DNA of 64,000 nucleotides from NCBI RefSeq assembly GCF_002086695.1, contig NZ_MVIH01000001.1:744001-808000 (forward strand), written 5' to 3'. The notes under the pieces are model-generated. The model did no database searches and had not been told where the DNA came from. It saw nothing but the letters and a program-made list of their open reading frames with translations. Origin of the DNA: Mycolicibacterium rhodesiae. Its GTDB lineage: Bacteria; Actinomycetota; Actinomycetes; Mycobacteriales; Mycobacteriaceae. The translations under genes were made by a program, and so were the position numbers. The stretch's first letter is position 1. Each line of letters opens with the position of its first letter. Shown piece after piece: positions 1 to 8,745 of this stretch.

Positions 1-220
1 GCAGTGGAACAGCGCCGACACTCATGTCGCCGCAACGGTGTTTCCGTCCTCCGACCCACGCTTGGTCGGTGTGGTGGCCGAGCGGCGGTATCGCGCCATG
101 GACGGCGCCTTCGGGCCGTTCGTCGATAGGACGGTCCAGTCCGCGATCGATCTGTTCGGCCGGCTGGGTGCCGCGGTGGCGCTGTCTTCAGACGACACCC
201 GTCTACTCGATGCGGGCTGA
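1..220 (+). CDS. C-terminal end of an unidentified protein (5' truncated by window)
   Basis: The frame is open from base 2 to a TGA stop at 218-220, giving about 72 residues of a gene that starts upstream of the window. The visible part contains the segments RLVGVVAERRYRAMDGAF and SAIDLFGRLG and ends in LLDAG. It shows no membrane segment and no motif I can assign. An internal GTG at 38 could be a start, but the frame is open before it, so a truncated longer gene is more likely. It is followed after 37 bases by the convergent cytochrome b561 gene. I do not recognise the family, and coding status rests on the open frame and mycobacterial-like composition. Confidence 0.5.
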   Translation, partial: QWNSADTHVAATVFPSSDPRLVGVVAERRYRAMDGAFGPFVDRTVQSAIDLFGRLGAAVALSSDDTRLLDAG

Positions 221-257
221 GTACAGACGTACGAATGACGTTGCTGCGCGACGCGGC

Positions 258-812
258 TCAGTCCGCCTCGGTCGCCTCGCGCCGGCGGCCGAAAGTCATC
301 CGGCTCAGCATCCGGTCGCGCAGCGTGAGCGTGTGCAACAGCACCGCCGCGACGTGCGCGGCGATCGCGGCCACCAGCAGGTAGGCGAGAACGGAGTGGG
401 TCTGGCGCAGCACGAAGAACAGGTCGGCGTCGAACGGCGCGATCCGCGGCAGCGGCACGAACCCGAACAGCACCACCGGCCGGCCGCTTGCCGACACCAT
501 CGCCCAGCCCACCAGCGGCTGAGCCAGCAGCAGGACGTACAGCCCGATCTCGGAGCCGACCACCAGCAGCTGCTCAACAGACCCCACGGTCGCCGGCAGC
601 GGTGGGGTGCGGTGGGTGAAGCGGTTGGCCGCCCGCAACACCACGACGATCAGGATCAGCATCCCGAGCGTCACGTGCACACCCACCAGTGCGCCGTACC
701 CGCCCAGCGAATTGACCATCACGAACCCGACGAACAGGGCAGCGAACACTCCGACGGCAGTCAGCCAGTGCAGGATCCGGGTGCGGACCGGGTAGCGCTC
801 GACGGGCGTCAT
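258..812 (-). CDS. cytochrome b561 family membrane protein
   Basis: This 184-residue protein has four predicted membrane helices (about residues 15-35, 42-62, 90-112 and 140-162). It begins with the typical b561 opening RTRILHWLTA. Histidines that could ligate two b haems lie in or near the helices (H15, H46 in VGVHVTLG, H139 in RQTHSVLA, H153 in AAHVAAVL). Cytochromes of this group pass electrons across the membrane to a partner. Its start overlaps the stop of the catalase-like gene by 4 bases, so the two are co-transcribed and probably form one electron-transfer unit. The partner enzyme is extracytoplasmic in related pairs. No regulator is adjacent. Confidence 0.88.
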   Translation of the reverse strand: MTPVERYPVRTRILHWLTAVGVFAALFVGFVMVNSLGGYGALVGVHVTLGMLILIVVVLRAANRFTHRTPPLPATVGSVEQLLVVGSEIGLYVLLLAQPLVGWAMVSASGRPVVLFGFVPLPRIAPFDADLFFVLRQTHSVLAYLLVAAIAAHVAAVLLHTLTLRDRMLSRMTFGRRREATEAD

Positions 813-1888
813 GCGCCGACCTCGTTGACCTGAACCGCGGACGGCGACGTCGGTTCGCCGGTGCGCTGGCGGTAGGAGGCGGCATAGACGTCGCTGCGGG
901 CGGACAGCAGGGGGTCGTCGGAGGGTTCGATACCGTCGGGCAACACCAGCGGATCAAAGTTGATGTCGCGGGCGTTGCCAGGCGCCTCGGTCGCCGCGGC
1001 GGTGAGGGTGAGCGTGCCCACCTCGACGCTGCGCCTGTGGTCGGGCCACGGCAGGGTGGGGTCGGTCAGGGGGTCGCCCGGGTCGGCGACAGTGACCATC
1101 AGATGCCATCGCAGCGGTCCGTCGCGCAGCTGGCGCACCACCGCGTCGAACAATCCGTTGGCGTCGCCGGATCGCGGTGCCGGTGCGCCCTGCTGCGGTA
1201 CGAGCGACCACCGCACCGCTGATCGGACGTCTGCGTCGTTGACGAAATAGAAAGTATTGAGACCGCGAAAGGTGCTGTCGCCGAAACCCGCTGACGGCGG
1301 ATGCTTCTTGATGATCGCCATGGCGGCCGCGGTTTCCGGGTGGGCGGTCAGGAAGGCCTTCATCGCGGCCGCATCGGGCGCTTTGGTGCCCGGCACGATC
1401 TTGGACGCCAACAACCGGTCATAGAACCCGCGCGCTGAATTGTCCGGGAACACCGGCAGATTCAACATCGCGGTGCGCCATTGCGAACTGTCGGGGAACC
1501 CGAACGCCAGCCCAAGGCCTCGGGCCGCGCCCGGGGTGTCGGCGACGTGCGGGTCACCGCCGGCCAGCGAAAAACGGCCGACGACGGGCACCTGACCCGG
1601 CCGGAACACGACGGCACGGCTGAGCTGCTGGCCGCTGCCGTTGCTGTCGAAATACCCGGTGACGACGACGCCTTTGGCGTGGTTTTTCCGGAAGCCGAGC
1701 TGACGTCCGTAGACGTTGAGGAACCCGTCGAGGAAGGTCTGTCGGGTGGTTCCGGACCCGATCCACTTGTTGGCGTAGGCGACGGCGCCCAGGTCGACGG
1801 CCAGGAACGCGCCGACGGCCCCGAGCCCCACCAGGACCGATCGGCGGTTGACGGCGGTGTTCACTCCCCAGCGCGATCGGTTCGTCAC
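809..1888 (-). CDS. catalase-family haem peroxidase (SrpA/KatA-related), membrane-anchored
   Basis: This 359-residue protein belongs to the small catalase-related peroxidases. The distal haem histidine lies in the segment KNHAKGVVVTGYF (about residue 69). The proximal Arg-x3-Tyr pattern appears near the C terminus as ARSDVYAASYRQR, following the family signature DPLVLPDGIEPSDDPLL. The N terminus has two arginines before a hydrophobic stretch (RRSVLVGLGAVGAFLAV), a Tat-like signal or membrane anchor, so the enzyme probably faces outside. The start is GTG at 1888. It is about 120-150 residues shorter than classical catalases, normal for this subfamily. It is coupled to the downstream cytochrome b561 by a 4-base overlap. 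The peroxide or organic substrate is unknown. Confidence 0.85.
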   Translation of the reverse strand: MTNRSRWGVNTAVNRRSVLVGLGAVGAFLAVDLGAVAYANKWIGSGTTRQTFLDGFLNVYGRQLGFRKNHAKGVVVTGYFDSNGSGQQLSRAVVFRPGQVPVVGRFSLAGGDPHVADTPGAARGLGLAFGFPDSSQWRTAMLNLPVFPDNSARGFYDRLLASKIVPGTKAPDAAAMKAFLTAHPETAAAMAIIKKHPPSAGFGDSTFRGLNTFYFVNDADVRSAVRWSLVPQQGAPAPRSGDANGLFDAVVRQLRDGPLRWHLMVTVADPGDPLTDPTLPWPDHRRSVEVGTLTLTAAATEAPGNARDINFDPLVLPDGIEPSDDPLLSARSDVYAASYRQRTGEPTSPSAVQVNEVGA

Positions 1889-1952
1889 TTAACGACAGAC
1901 GCGCTGTAGCCGGGATCGGTTCATTGTCGTGACATAGCTCACGACCTGAAGT

Positions 1953-2645
1953 CTAGATCGCCATCGCCGCGCGGACGTCGGACTCCGACGCCGACCCGCC
2001 GGTACCGCTGGACGTCACCCGACCGGCCTCCAGGATGTAGTAGCGCTGAGCCGATTCCAGCGCGAAACCGATGTGCTGCTCGACCAGCAGGACGCCGAGG
2101 TCGCCGCGGCGGGTGAGTGCGGTGATCGCCGCCTCGATCTCGGCGACCACCGACGGCTGGATGCCCTCGGTGGGTTCGTCGAGGATCAGGATCTTCGGGC
2201 TGGTGATCAATGCCCGGGCGATGGCCAGCTGTTGTCGCTGGCCGCCGGAGAGCAGACCGGCGCGGCGGGTCAGCAGTTCCTTGAGCGCGGGGAACAGGTC
2301 GAGCTGTTCGTCGATCAGCTGCTTGCCTCGTTTGCGGCCGTCGGCGACCACCTGAAGGTTTTCGGCGGTGGTCAGCTGACCGAAGGACTGCTGGCCTTGC
2401 GGGACATAGGCGAGCCCGCGGGCCACTCGGGCGTTGGGGCGCAGCTTGGTCACGTCCTCGCCATGCAGCAGCACCTGGCCCGCGCTGCACTTCAACAGCC
2501 CAACTGCCGCGCGAAGCAAGGTGGTCTTGCCTGCCCCGTTGTGGCCCATCACCGCGGCAACGCCGTCGGAGGGCACCTCGATGCTGACCGAGTGGATGAC
2601 TTGAGAGCGTCCGTATCCGGTGCGGACATCGATGAGCTGCAACAC
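1953..2645 (-). CDS. urtE: urea ABC transporter ATP-binding protein UrtE
   Basis: This 230-residue ABC ATPase of the branched-chain/urea class is the second ATPase of the operon. It has Walker A GHNGAGKTT (about residues 34-42), the signature LSGGQRQQLAIARAL (about 133-147) and Walker B KILILDEPTEGIQPSVV. The EPTEGIQPS wording is typical of UrtE rather than LivF. The start is GTG at 2645, overlapping the urtD TAG by one base, so translation is coupled. It is the last gene of urtABCDE. UrtD and UrtE energise uptake of urea through UrtB/UrtC. Confidence 0.95.
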   Translation of the reverse strand: MLQLIDVRTGYGRSQVIHSVSIEVPSDGVAAVMGHNGAGKTTLLRAAVGLLKCSAGQVLLHGEDVTKLRPNARVARGLAYVPQGQQSFGQLTTAENLQVVADGRKRGKQLIDEQLDLFPALKELLTRRAGLLSGGQRQQLAIARALITSPKILILDEPTEGIQPSVVAEIEAAITALTRRGDLGVLLVEQHIGFALESAQRYYILEAGRVTSSGTGGSASESDVRAAMAI

Positions 2646-3445
2646 TATTCGCTTGCCTCCAAGTCTCCGGCCGCGGCGGTGCCGAGGTAGACCTCCTGCA
2701 CCTTCGGGTTGGCCTGCACCTCGGTGACCGACCCTTCGGCGATCACCTGGCCGCGGGCCAGCACCGTCACCGACGTCGCGAACGCCCGCATGAAGTCCAT
2801 GTCATGTTCGACGACCACGACGGTGCGCGACGACCCGATGCGGCGCAACAGGTTTCCGGTCTCCTCGCGTTCCTCACCACTCATTCCGGCAACGGGTTCG
2901 TCGAGCAGCAGCACATCGGCGTTCTGTACCAGCAGCATGCCGATCTCCAGCCATTGCTTCTGACCGTGGGCGAGTACGCCCGCCGGCCGGTCGGCCAGAT
3001 CCGACAGACCGATGGTCTCCAATGCCTCCTCGATGGCGGGTAGCACCCCGTGCCGCCTACGCAGCAACGTCCACCATGACCGGCCCGCCCCGGCGGCGAT
3101 GTCGAGATTCTGCAGCACGGTCAGCTGCTCGAACACGCTGGCGGTCTGGAATGTTCGCCCGACACCGAGGCGGGCGATCTGATGGACCTTTTTGCCGAGC
3201 AGATCCACGCCCGACTTGTTGATCGACCCGGTGGCAGGCACCAGGCCGGTGATCGCATCGATCACGGTGGTCTTGCCTGCCCCATTGGGGCCGATCAGGA
3301 ATCGCAGATCGCCTTGGAACAGGGTGAGATCGACGTCGTTGACCGCTTTGAATCCGTCGAAGTCGACGGTCAGACCGCGGACTTCCAGATATTCGGTGCC
3401 CATGCCGACATTGCCGCCGGCCACCGGTTCGGCGAGTTCGGTCAT
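2645..3445 (-). CDS. urtD: urea ABC transporter ATP-binding protein UrtD
   Basis: This 266-residue ABC ATPase has Walker A GPNGAGKTT, the family segment IGVGRTFQ-like RLGVGRTFQTASVFEQLTV, signature-region LAHGQKQWLEIGMLL and Walker B ADVLLLDEPVAGMSGEE. The ATG at 3445 was chosen because it overlaps the urtC stop as ATGA; the open frame extends 67 codons further upstream, but those codons lie inside urtC and encode no ABC sequence. The AHGQKQWLEIGMLL and EPVAGM wording matches UrtD. It pairs with UrtE under the UrtBC channel. Confidence 0.95.
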   Translation of the reverse strand: MTELAEPVAGGNVGMGTEYLEVRGLTVDFDGFKAVNDVDLTLFQGDLRFLIGPNGAGKTTVIDAITGLVPATGSINKSGVDLLGKKVHQIARLGVGRTFQTASVFEQLTVLQNLDIAAGAGRSWWTLLRRRHGVLPAIEEALETIGLSDLADRPAGVLAHGQKQWLEIGMLLVQNADVLLLDEPVAGMSGEEREETGNLLRRIGSSRTVVVVEHDMDFMRAFATSVTVLARGQVIAEGSVTEVQANPKVQEVYLGTAAAGDLEASE

Positions 3446-4548
3446 GGTGCCGCTCCTACGGTCTCGGCCTCCGTCTGCTGTACGTCGCCGGCGGGCGGGA
3501 CGGTCTTGGTGCGGCGGCGCCGGCGTAGCAGTGCCCCGACTCCGGCCAGGCCGGCGGGGAAGAACCCGACGACGACGATGAACAGCAAACCCTGTGCGTA
3601 GATCCATCCGGACGGAAACCGTTCGGAGAACGCGGTTTGCGCCCACGCCACACCGATGGCGCCGAGAATCGGTCCGAGCAGTGTGGTGCGTCCGCCGATC
3701 GCGACACCGATCAGGAACGCGATGGAGGGCACCACGCCGACCTGCGCCGGCGTGATGAAACCGATGATCGGCGCGAACAGGGCACCGGCGATGCTGGCGA
3801 ACAACGCAGCCGCGGTGTAGGCGACGACCTTGATCGTGGCCGGGTCGTAGCCGAGGAAGCGGACCCGCTCCTCGCCGTCACGCACCGCGACCAAGAGTTC
3901 GCCGTAGCGGCTCTGCATCAGCTGACGCACCACGGCCACCACCACCAGCAACGTGCCCGCGGCGATGAAGTACAGCATCTGCCGGTTCACCGGGTCGGAT
4001 AGCCGGAACCCGAAGAAGGTTCGAAAGCCGTTGAGCCCGTTGCTGCCACCCAGGGTGGCCTGCCCGACGAGCAGGATCGCCAGTGCGGCAGCCAGTGCCT
4101 GGGACAGGATCGCGAAGTAGGCGCCCTTGACGCGGCGCTTGAACACACCGAGTCCGAGCAGTGCGGCGATGCCGGTCGGGACCACCACGATCGCCGCCAT
4201 GGTGAAGGCAGCCGACGAGAAGGGTTCCCAATATGAGGGCAGCGCAGGGATTCCCGCGATCTGCATGAAGTCCGGCACCGGTTGTTTGCGGATCTCGGCG
4301 TCGGCGATCTTGAGATGCATACCCATCATGTAGGCGCCGAGACCGAAGAACACGCCTTGGCCCAGCGTGAGCATTCCGCCACGGCCCCAGGCCAATCCGA
4401 TGCCGGCCGCCACGATCGCATAGCACAGGTATTGGCCCAGCAGGCCGAGCCGGAAGCTGGTCAACATCGCGGGTGCGGCGCCGAACAGTATGACGGCCGC
4501 GACCGCGAACCCCGCCCACGTCTGCCACCTGCCGACAAGGGTCCTCAT
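3442..4548 (-). CDS. urtC: urea ABC transporter permease UrtC
   Basis: This 368-residue inner-membrane permease of the LivM/UrtC family has around ten hydrophobic helices. The family segment GRGGMLTLGQGVFFGLGAYMMG lies near residues 54-75, followed by a long loop that includes PALPSYWEPF, characteristic of UrtC. It ends in a basic tail rich in arginine. An AAGGAG ribosome site lies about 6 bases before the ATG. The start overlaps the end of urtB by 4 bases and its stop overlaps urtD by 4 bases. It forms the membrane channel with UrtB. Confidence 0.95.
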   Translation of the reverse strand: MRTLVGRWQTWAGFAVAAVILFGAAPAMLTSFRLGLLGQYLCYAIVAAGIGLAWGRGGMLTLGQGVFFGLGAYMMGMHLKIADAEIRKQPVPDFMQIAGIPALPSYWEPFSSAAFTMAAIVVVPTGIAALLGLGVFKRRVKGAYFAILSQALAAALAILLVGQATLGGSNGLNGFRTFFGFRLSDPVNRQMLYFIAAGTLLVVVAVVRQLMQSRYGELLVAVRDGEERVRFLGYDPATIKVVAYTAAALFASIAGALFAPIIGFITPAQVGVVPSIAFLIGVAIGGRTTLLGPILGAIGVAWAQTAFSERFPSGWIYAQGLLFIVVVGFFPAGLAGVGALLRRRRRTKTVPPAGDVQQTEAETVGAAP

Positions 4549-5429
4549 ACCAAACTCCTTGTCCGCACGGTGAACAGGCCTTGCGGGCGTGCCTGCAGGA
4601 AGATCACGATGACCACGAACACGATGACCTTCGCCAGCGATGCGGTGGTGCTGTACTCGATGAAGGAGTTCATCAACCCGAGTGCGAACGCGGCGATCAC
4701 CGTGCCCTTGATCTGGCCGAGCCCGCCGACGACGACCACCAGGAACGCGTCGATCAGATAACTCTGGCCGATCGTGGAACTCGTCGACCCGATCAGGGTG
4801 AGGGCGACGCCGGCCACACTGGCCAGTCCGGACCCGATGAAGAACGTCGTGATATCGGTTCGCCGGCTCGAAATGCCGCTCGTCTCAGCCAGGTCGCGGT
4901 TCTGTACGACGGCCCGGATACGCCGGCCCATCGGGCTGAGCTTGAGCACGGCGGCCAGTACGGCAACGCAGACCACGGCCAGCACCAGGATGAAGATGCG
5001 GGTCTTGGGCACCACCGCGCCGAGGATCTCCACGCCGCCGGACAGCCATGTCGGTGCGGTGACGTTGACGGCGGGCGCGCCGAAGATGCTGCGCGCGGCC
5101 TGTTGCAAAATCAGCCCGACGCCGAACGTCACCAGCAAGGTGTCCAGCGGACGGTCGTACATGCGCTGGATCAGCGTGACTTCGAGGAGCACCCCGAGCA
5201 GTCCGCCGACCACGAATCCCACGACCAGCGAAACCAGAAGCGATGCACCGGCATTCGAGATCACCTTCTGCACCACAAAGGCTGTGTAACACCCGACCAT
5301 GATGAATTCGCCGTGCGCCATGTTGATGACGCCCATCTGGCCGAACGTCAGGGACAGACCCAATGCGGCCAGCAACAGGATCGAGCCGAGGCTCAATCCC
5401 GTCGCCAGCTGTCCGACAAGGACTTCCAT
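4545..5429 (-). CDS. urtB: urea ABC transporter permease UrtB
   Basis: This 294-residue permease of the LivH/UrtB family has about eight membrane segments. It contains the family segments LTFGQMGVINMAHGEFIM (about residues 28-45), PLDTLLVTFGVGLILQQ and VVVVGGLGQIKGT. The AHGE box and the EGTVIGA-like end are diagnostic of this permease group; urea specificity follows from the complete five-gene order. AGGAAA sits 10 bases before the ATG. It is followed by urtC with a 4-base overlap and preceded by urtA with a 26-base gap. Confidence 0.95.
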   Translation of the reverse strand: MEVLVGQLATGLSLGSILLLAALGLSLTFGQMGVINMAHGEFIMVGCYTAFVVQKVISNAGASLLVSLVVGFVVGGLLGVLLEVTLIQRMYDRPLDTLLVTFGVGLILQQAARSIFGAPAVNVTAPTWLSGGVEILGAVVPKTRIFILVLAVVCVAVLAAVLKLSPMGRRIRAVVQNRDLAETSGISSRRTDITTFFIGSGLASVAGVALTLIGSTSSTIGQSYLIDAFLVVVVGGLGQIKGTVIAAFALGLMNSFIEYSTTASLAKVIVFVVIVIFLQARPQGLFTVRTRSLV

Positions 5430-5455
5430 GCGTTAGTGGTTTCCTGTCGTCCGGA

Positions 5456-6718
5456 TCAACCCGACAGGCCCTTGGCCCAGGGGTAGGACTTCAGGTACGG
5501 ATCCGGCGTGATCGGACCGGGGGACTCCCAGATCGTGTAGATCAGTCCGTCGGGATGAATCTCGCCGATCCGCGCGGTCTTGGTGATGTGGTGGTTCTCG
5601 CCGTCGATGGTGACCAGGCCCTCGGGGGCGTCGAACGTCACGCCGGCGCAGTTGTCCTGAATGGCCTTGACATCGAACGACTTCCCTTTTTCGACGGTGT
5701 TCTTCCACAGATACACCGAGACGTAGGCGGCTTCCATCGGGTCCGAGGTCACCCGGTTCTGCCCGTACTTGTCCTTGAACGCCTTGACGAACGCCTTGTT
5801 CACCGGATTGTCGAGTGTCTCGTAGTAGTTCCACGCGGTCAGCTGGCCTGCGATGTTCTGCGCGCCGATGCCCTGGACCTCTTCTTCGGCGATCGACACC
5901 GAGACCACCGGCATCTTCTGCGGCGTGAGTCCCGCGTTGGTGTACTCCTTGAAGAACGCCACATTGGAGTCGCCGTTGAGGGTGTTGAACACCGCGCCGG
6001 CATTCGAGGAACGAACCTTGTTCACGATCGTGGAGAAGTCCGTCGAGCCGAGCGGGGTGTAGTCCTCGCCCTTGATCTCGATGCCGTTGGCCGCGGCGTA
6101 CGCCTTGATGATGCGGTTCGCGGTCTGCGGGAACACGTAGTCGCTACCCACCAGGTACAGCGATGTGATGCCCTTCTCCTTGAGGAAGTCCAGGGCGGGG
6201 ACGATCTGCTGGTTGGTGGTGGCGCCGGTGTAGAAGATGTTCTTCGACGACTCCAGGCCCTCGTATTGCACGGGGTAGTACAGCAACGCGTTGTTGCTCT
6301 CGAAGACCGGCAACATGGCCTTGCGGCTCGAGGACGTCCAGCCGCCGAACACCGCGGCCACGCAGTCGTTCTTGATCAGCTTCTCGGCCTTCTGCGCGAA
6401 CACCGCAGGGTCGGAAGCCCCGTCCTCGCCCACGATCTGGACCTGCTTGCCCAGCACACCGCCCTTGGCGTTGATCTCGTCAACCGCGAGTTTGATCGAG
6501 TCACGCACCGTGACCTCGGAGATGGCCATCGTGCCCGACAGCGAGTTCAGCGACCCCACCTTGATGGTGGGCCCGGACGTGTCAACGCATGAATCCGATT
6601 TTGCTGTGTCGGTCTCGGTGGCCTTACTGCCGCAGCCCGACAGGATGAGGCCTGCGGTCACCGCCACGCCTGTCGCCGCCAAGAACGATCGATTCAATGC
6701 GGAGCGCCGGAGATGCAT
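5456..6718 (-). CDS. urtA: urea ABC transporter substrate-binding lipoprotein UrtA
   Basis: This 420-residue periplasmic-binding protein is exported as a lipoprotein: signal peptide [19 protein letters not shown], then lipobox LSGC with the lipidated cysteine at residue 29. The mature part matches the amide/urea-binding family, with [57 protein letters not shown] in pieces, and [15 protein letters not shown]. The ATG at 6718 was chosen because it opens directly on the signal peptide and is preceded by AAAGGG; the frame stays open upstream. It is the first gene of urtABCDE and so sets the operon promoter in 6719-6921. Urea uptake genes are usually induced by nitrogen limitation, but I saw no convincing GlnR box here. 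Confidence 0.96.
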   Translation of the reverse strand: MHLRRSALNRSFLAATGVAVTAGLILSGCGSKATETDTAKSDSCVDTSGPTIKVGSLNSLSGTMAISEVTVRDSIKLAVDEINAKGGVLGKQVQIVGEDGASDPAVFAQKAEKLIKNDCVAAVFGGWTSSSRKAMLPVFESNNALLYYPVQYEGLESSKNIFYTGATTNQQIVPALDFLKEKGITSLYLVGSDYVFPQTANRIIKAYAAANGIEIKGEDYTPLGSTDFSTIVNKVRSSNAGAVFNTLNGDSNVAFFKEYTNAGLTPQKMPVVSVSIAEEEVQGIGAQNIAGQLTAWNYYETLDNPVNKAFVKAFKDKYGQNRVTSDPMEAAYVSVYLWKNTVEKGKSFDVKAIQDNCAGVTFDAPEGLVTIDGENHHITKTARIGEIHPDGLIYTIWESPGPITPDPYLKSYPWAKGLSG

Positions 6719-6921
6719 AGAGGCCCTTTCATGTTGGGAAAGACAAGCATTGGGCCGCGACAGACCTGATGGCCCCGAACCCACGGTTGGTGTCGACCCG
6801 GACGTTAGGACCAATAAGTTTCTGTGACATATCTGTGTGTGACGAACTCGTTAACCTGCTAGTCATTCGCTGGATACCGGGACAGGCCGACACGAGTAAC
6901 GATGTCGGTAGCGTGGTCGAT

Positions 6922-7359
6922 ATGGCCGATATGCGAAAAGTGACAGCAAGAGTCGGGGCGGCGCTGGTGTTGGCGGCCGCCGGTGTTGCAGCCACGCACG
7001 CCACATCGAGCGCTGAGCCGGCGCCCGGGCATCAGGTGACCTACACGCTCGCGACCGGTGGTACGTACGACTTCACGATCACCTACCTGACGGCGCAGCC
7101 GCCCAGCAAGGACGCCTTCAACGCGGACTCGAACCCGTTCATGAAGCGCGAGACCATCAACGTGTCGCCGGACGCGCCGTGGGTCTTCCAGACCACCCTC
7201 GATGACCCGCAGTGGGCATTCCTGCAGGTGGCGAGCACCACGCACGGCGGCCAGGGCGCGCCGAACGCGCACTGCGAGGTGTCCATCGACGGCCAGGTCG
7301 CCGTCGCCCAGGACGCGCCCTACAGCCCGCAGTGCTACCTATCCAAGTGGACGTCGTAG
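6922..7359 (+). CDS. secreted MmpS-like beta-sandwich protein without MmpL partner
   Basis: This 145-residue protein starts with a cleavable signal peptide (residues 1-28, ending SSAEPAPG). The mature part is a small beta-rich domain: HQVTYTLATGG, YDFTITYLTAQPP, PWVFQTTLDDPQWAFLQVAS, and the end HCEVSIDGQVAVAQ with two cysteines (HCEVS and QCYLS). This layout, especially the HC-x-V-x-I-DG segment near the C terminus, resembles the extracytoplasmic domain of MmpS proteins, but there is no membrane anchor and no neighbouring mmpL. ATG 6922 and ATG 6931 are both possible. It is divergent from urtA and converges on the GNAT gene with a 1-base gap. Function unknown. Confidence 0.75.
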   Translation: MADMRKVTARVGAALVLAAAGVAATHATSSAEPAPGHQVTYTLATGGTYDFTITYLTAQPPSKDAFNADSNPFMKRETINVSPDAPWVFQTTLDDPQWAFLQVASTTHGGQGAPNAHCEVSIDGQVAVAQDAPYSPQCYLSKWTS

Positions 7360-7360
7360 T

Positions 7361-7810
7361 TCACAGCCGCTTGCTGAAGAACACCCGGCGAAAGCCGTCC
7401 TGACCCGCTCGGTGCGTCTCCACGTAGCCGAACCGCGGATACATCGCGATGTTCTCGGTCATCGCGGCGTTGGTGTAGAGCCTGACCTCGGTGCGGCCGG
7501 CCTCGCGCGCGTCGTCCTCGGCGCGGCGTAGCAGCAGCGCCCCGTATCCGCGGCCCTGAGCGTGCGGCGCGACAGCGATGGCGTCGAGCAGCAGGTGGTC
7601 ATCCATCACGCAGGTGACCAGGCTGCCGACCAGCCCGTCGTCGATCAGCACCCACACAGTGGCCCCGCCGATCAACGCGGCGTAGTCGGCGTCCATGGGC
7701 GCCGGCCTGCGACCCATGCGGGCGACGTACTTCTCGTATGCCAGTTCGGCGAGCTCAGCGATGGATGCGGCATCGGACGGTAGCGCCCGGCGCAGCGACG
7801 GTTCGGCCAC
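7361..7810 (-). CDS. GNAT family N-acetyltransferase
   Basis: This 149-residue protein shows the GNAT fold: LRRALPSDAASIAEL at the N terminus, the central strands LLDAIAVAPHAQGRGYGALLLRRAE with the acetyl-CoA loop QGRGYG (about residues 85-90), then VRLYTNAAMTENIAMYPRFGYVETHR, the usual end of the fold. Start GTG at 7810 was chosen because the alternative, a frame extending over 280 codons upstream, would run antisense through the oxidoreductase gene. It is divergent from that gene, with only 15 bases between starts. The acetyl acceptor is unknown. Confidence 0.85.
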   Translation of the reverse strand: MAEPSLRRALPSDAASIAELAELAYEKYVARMGRRPAPMDADYAALIGGATVWVLIDDGLVGSLVTCVMDDHLLLDAIAVAPHAQGRGYGALLLRRAEDDAREAGRTEVRLYTNAAMTENIAMYPRFGYVETHRAGQDGFRRVFFSKRL

Positions 7811-7825
7811 TGCACCACCGTAAGT

Positions 7826-8725
7826 ATGTTGGGTGCGGTGGGCACCTCGATAGCACTCGTCGGTCCCGGCGCGATCGGTTCTACCGTCGCCGCCACCTTG
7901 CATGCCGGCGGACATGCGGTGACAGTGTGCGGGCACACCCCGCGCGATCAGATCGAGGTCCGGCCTGATGGCAAGCAGCCGATCGTGGTGCCCGGCCCGG
8001 TGCTGACCGACCCGGACGGTGTCGACGGTCCGGTGGACCTGGTGTTCCTGGCGGTCAAGGATTCCCAGAACGAGCAGGCGGCCGGCTGGTTGCAGCGCCT
8101 GTGCGATGACCACACGATTGTCTGCGTCCTGCAGAACGGTGTCGAACAGATCGAGCGGGTCGGCCCGTTCTGCCCGTCGGCGCATATCGTACCTTCGGTC
8201 GTGTGGTTTTCCGCGGAGCGGCAGCCGGATGGCTGGGTGCGGCTGCGCACGGAAGCCCGACTGGTGCTGCCCGACAGCACTGATGCGAAAAGCATTGCGG
8301 CGGTGCTGCGTTCGCCGGAAATGGTCGTCGAGATCGACCCCGACTTCATCACCGCGGCGTGGCGCAAGCTCTTGTTCAACGCACTCGCCGGCTTCATGGT
8401 GTTGGCCCGGCGGCGGTCCGGGATGTTCCGCCGGCCCGACATTGCCGACCTTGCCAGGCGCTACCTGGCCGAATGCCTGGCGGTGGCCCGCGCGGAGGGC
8501 GCTCGGTTGCCCGATTCGGTCATCGACGAGGTGAGAAGCATGTTCGCCGAGGCACCGGAGGATCTGACCACGTCGATGCTCACCGACGCCGAAGCGCATC
8601 GCCGGCTGGAATGGGATATCCGTAACAACGTCATCGTGCGCAAGGCGGCCGGGCACGGCTTGGACACGCCGGTCGGTGACGTGCTGGTGCCGCTGCTGGC
8701 GGCCGCCAGCGACGGACCCGGCTGA
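7826..8725 (+). CDS. 2-dehydropantoate 2-reductase (PanE/ApbA family) oxidoreductase
   Basis: This protein of 299 residues (ATG 7826) or 295 (GTG 7838) has an N-terminal Rossmann NADP site GPGAIGS (residues 13-19), the family segment LQNGVEQ (about 102-108) and the catalytic-lysine segment AAWRKLLFNA (lysine near 181). A helical C-terminal ApbA_C domain follows. Ketopantoate reductases make pantoate for coenzyme A, but many mycobacterial paralogues of this family have unknown keto-acid substrates, so the family call is firmer than the reaction. Downstream, the conserved membrane-anchored gene follows after 20 bases on the same strand. Confidence 0.85.
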   Translation: MLGAVGTSIALVGPGAIGSTVAATLHAGGHAVTVCGHTPRDQIEVRPDGKQPIVVPGPVLTDPDGVDGPVDLVFLAVKDSQNEQAAGWLQRLCDDHTIVCVLQNGVEQIERVGPFCPSAHIVPSVVWFSAERQPDGWVRLRTEARLVLPDSTDAKSIAAVLRSPEMVVEIDPDFITAAWRKLLFNALAGFMVLARRRSGMFRRPDIADLARRYLAECLAVARAEGARLPDSVIDEVRSMFAEAPEDLTTSMLTDAEAHRRLEWDIRNNVIVRKAAGHGLDTPVGDVLVPLLAAASDGPG

Positions 8726-8745
8726 GCAAGTGGCATCCTGGCCAG

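Noticed and set aside
6746..6757. GCATTGGGCCGC near urtA as an eighth copy of the island motif
   Set aside because: It departs from the consensus at the conserved GCGYAAT core and belongs to an unrelated operon.
6823..6842. Two GTGAC direct repeats (6823-6827 and 6838-6842) upstream of urtA as a GlnR box
   Set aside because: The 15-base spacing does not match the usual 11-base GlnR half-site spacing and the half sites are incomplete; nitrogen control is plausible but not supported by this sequence.
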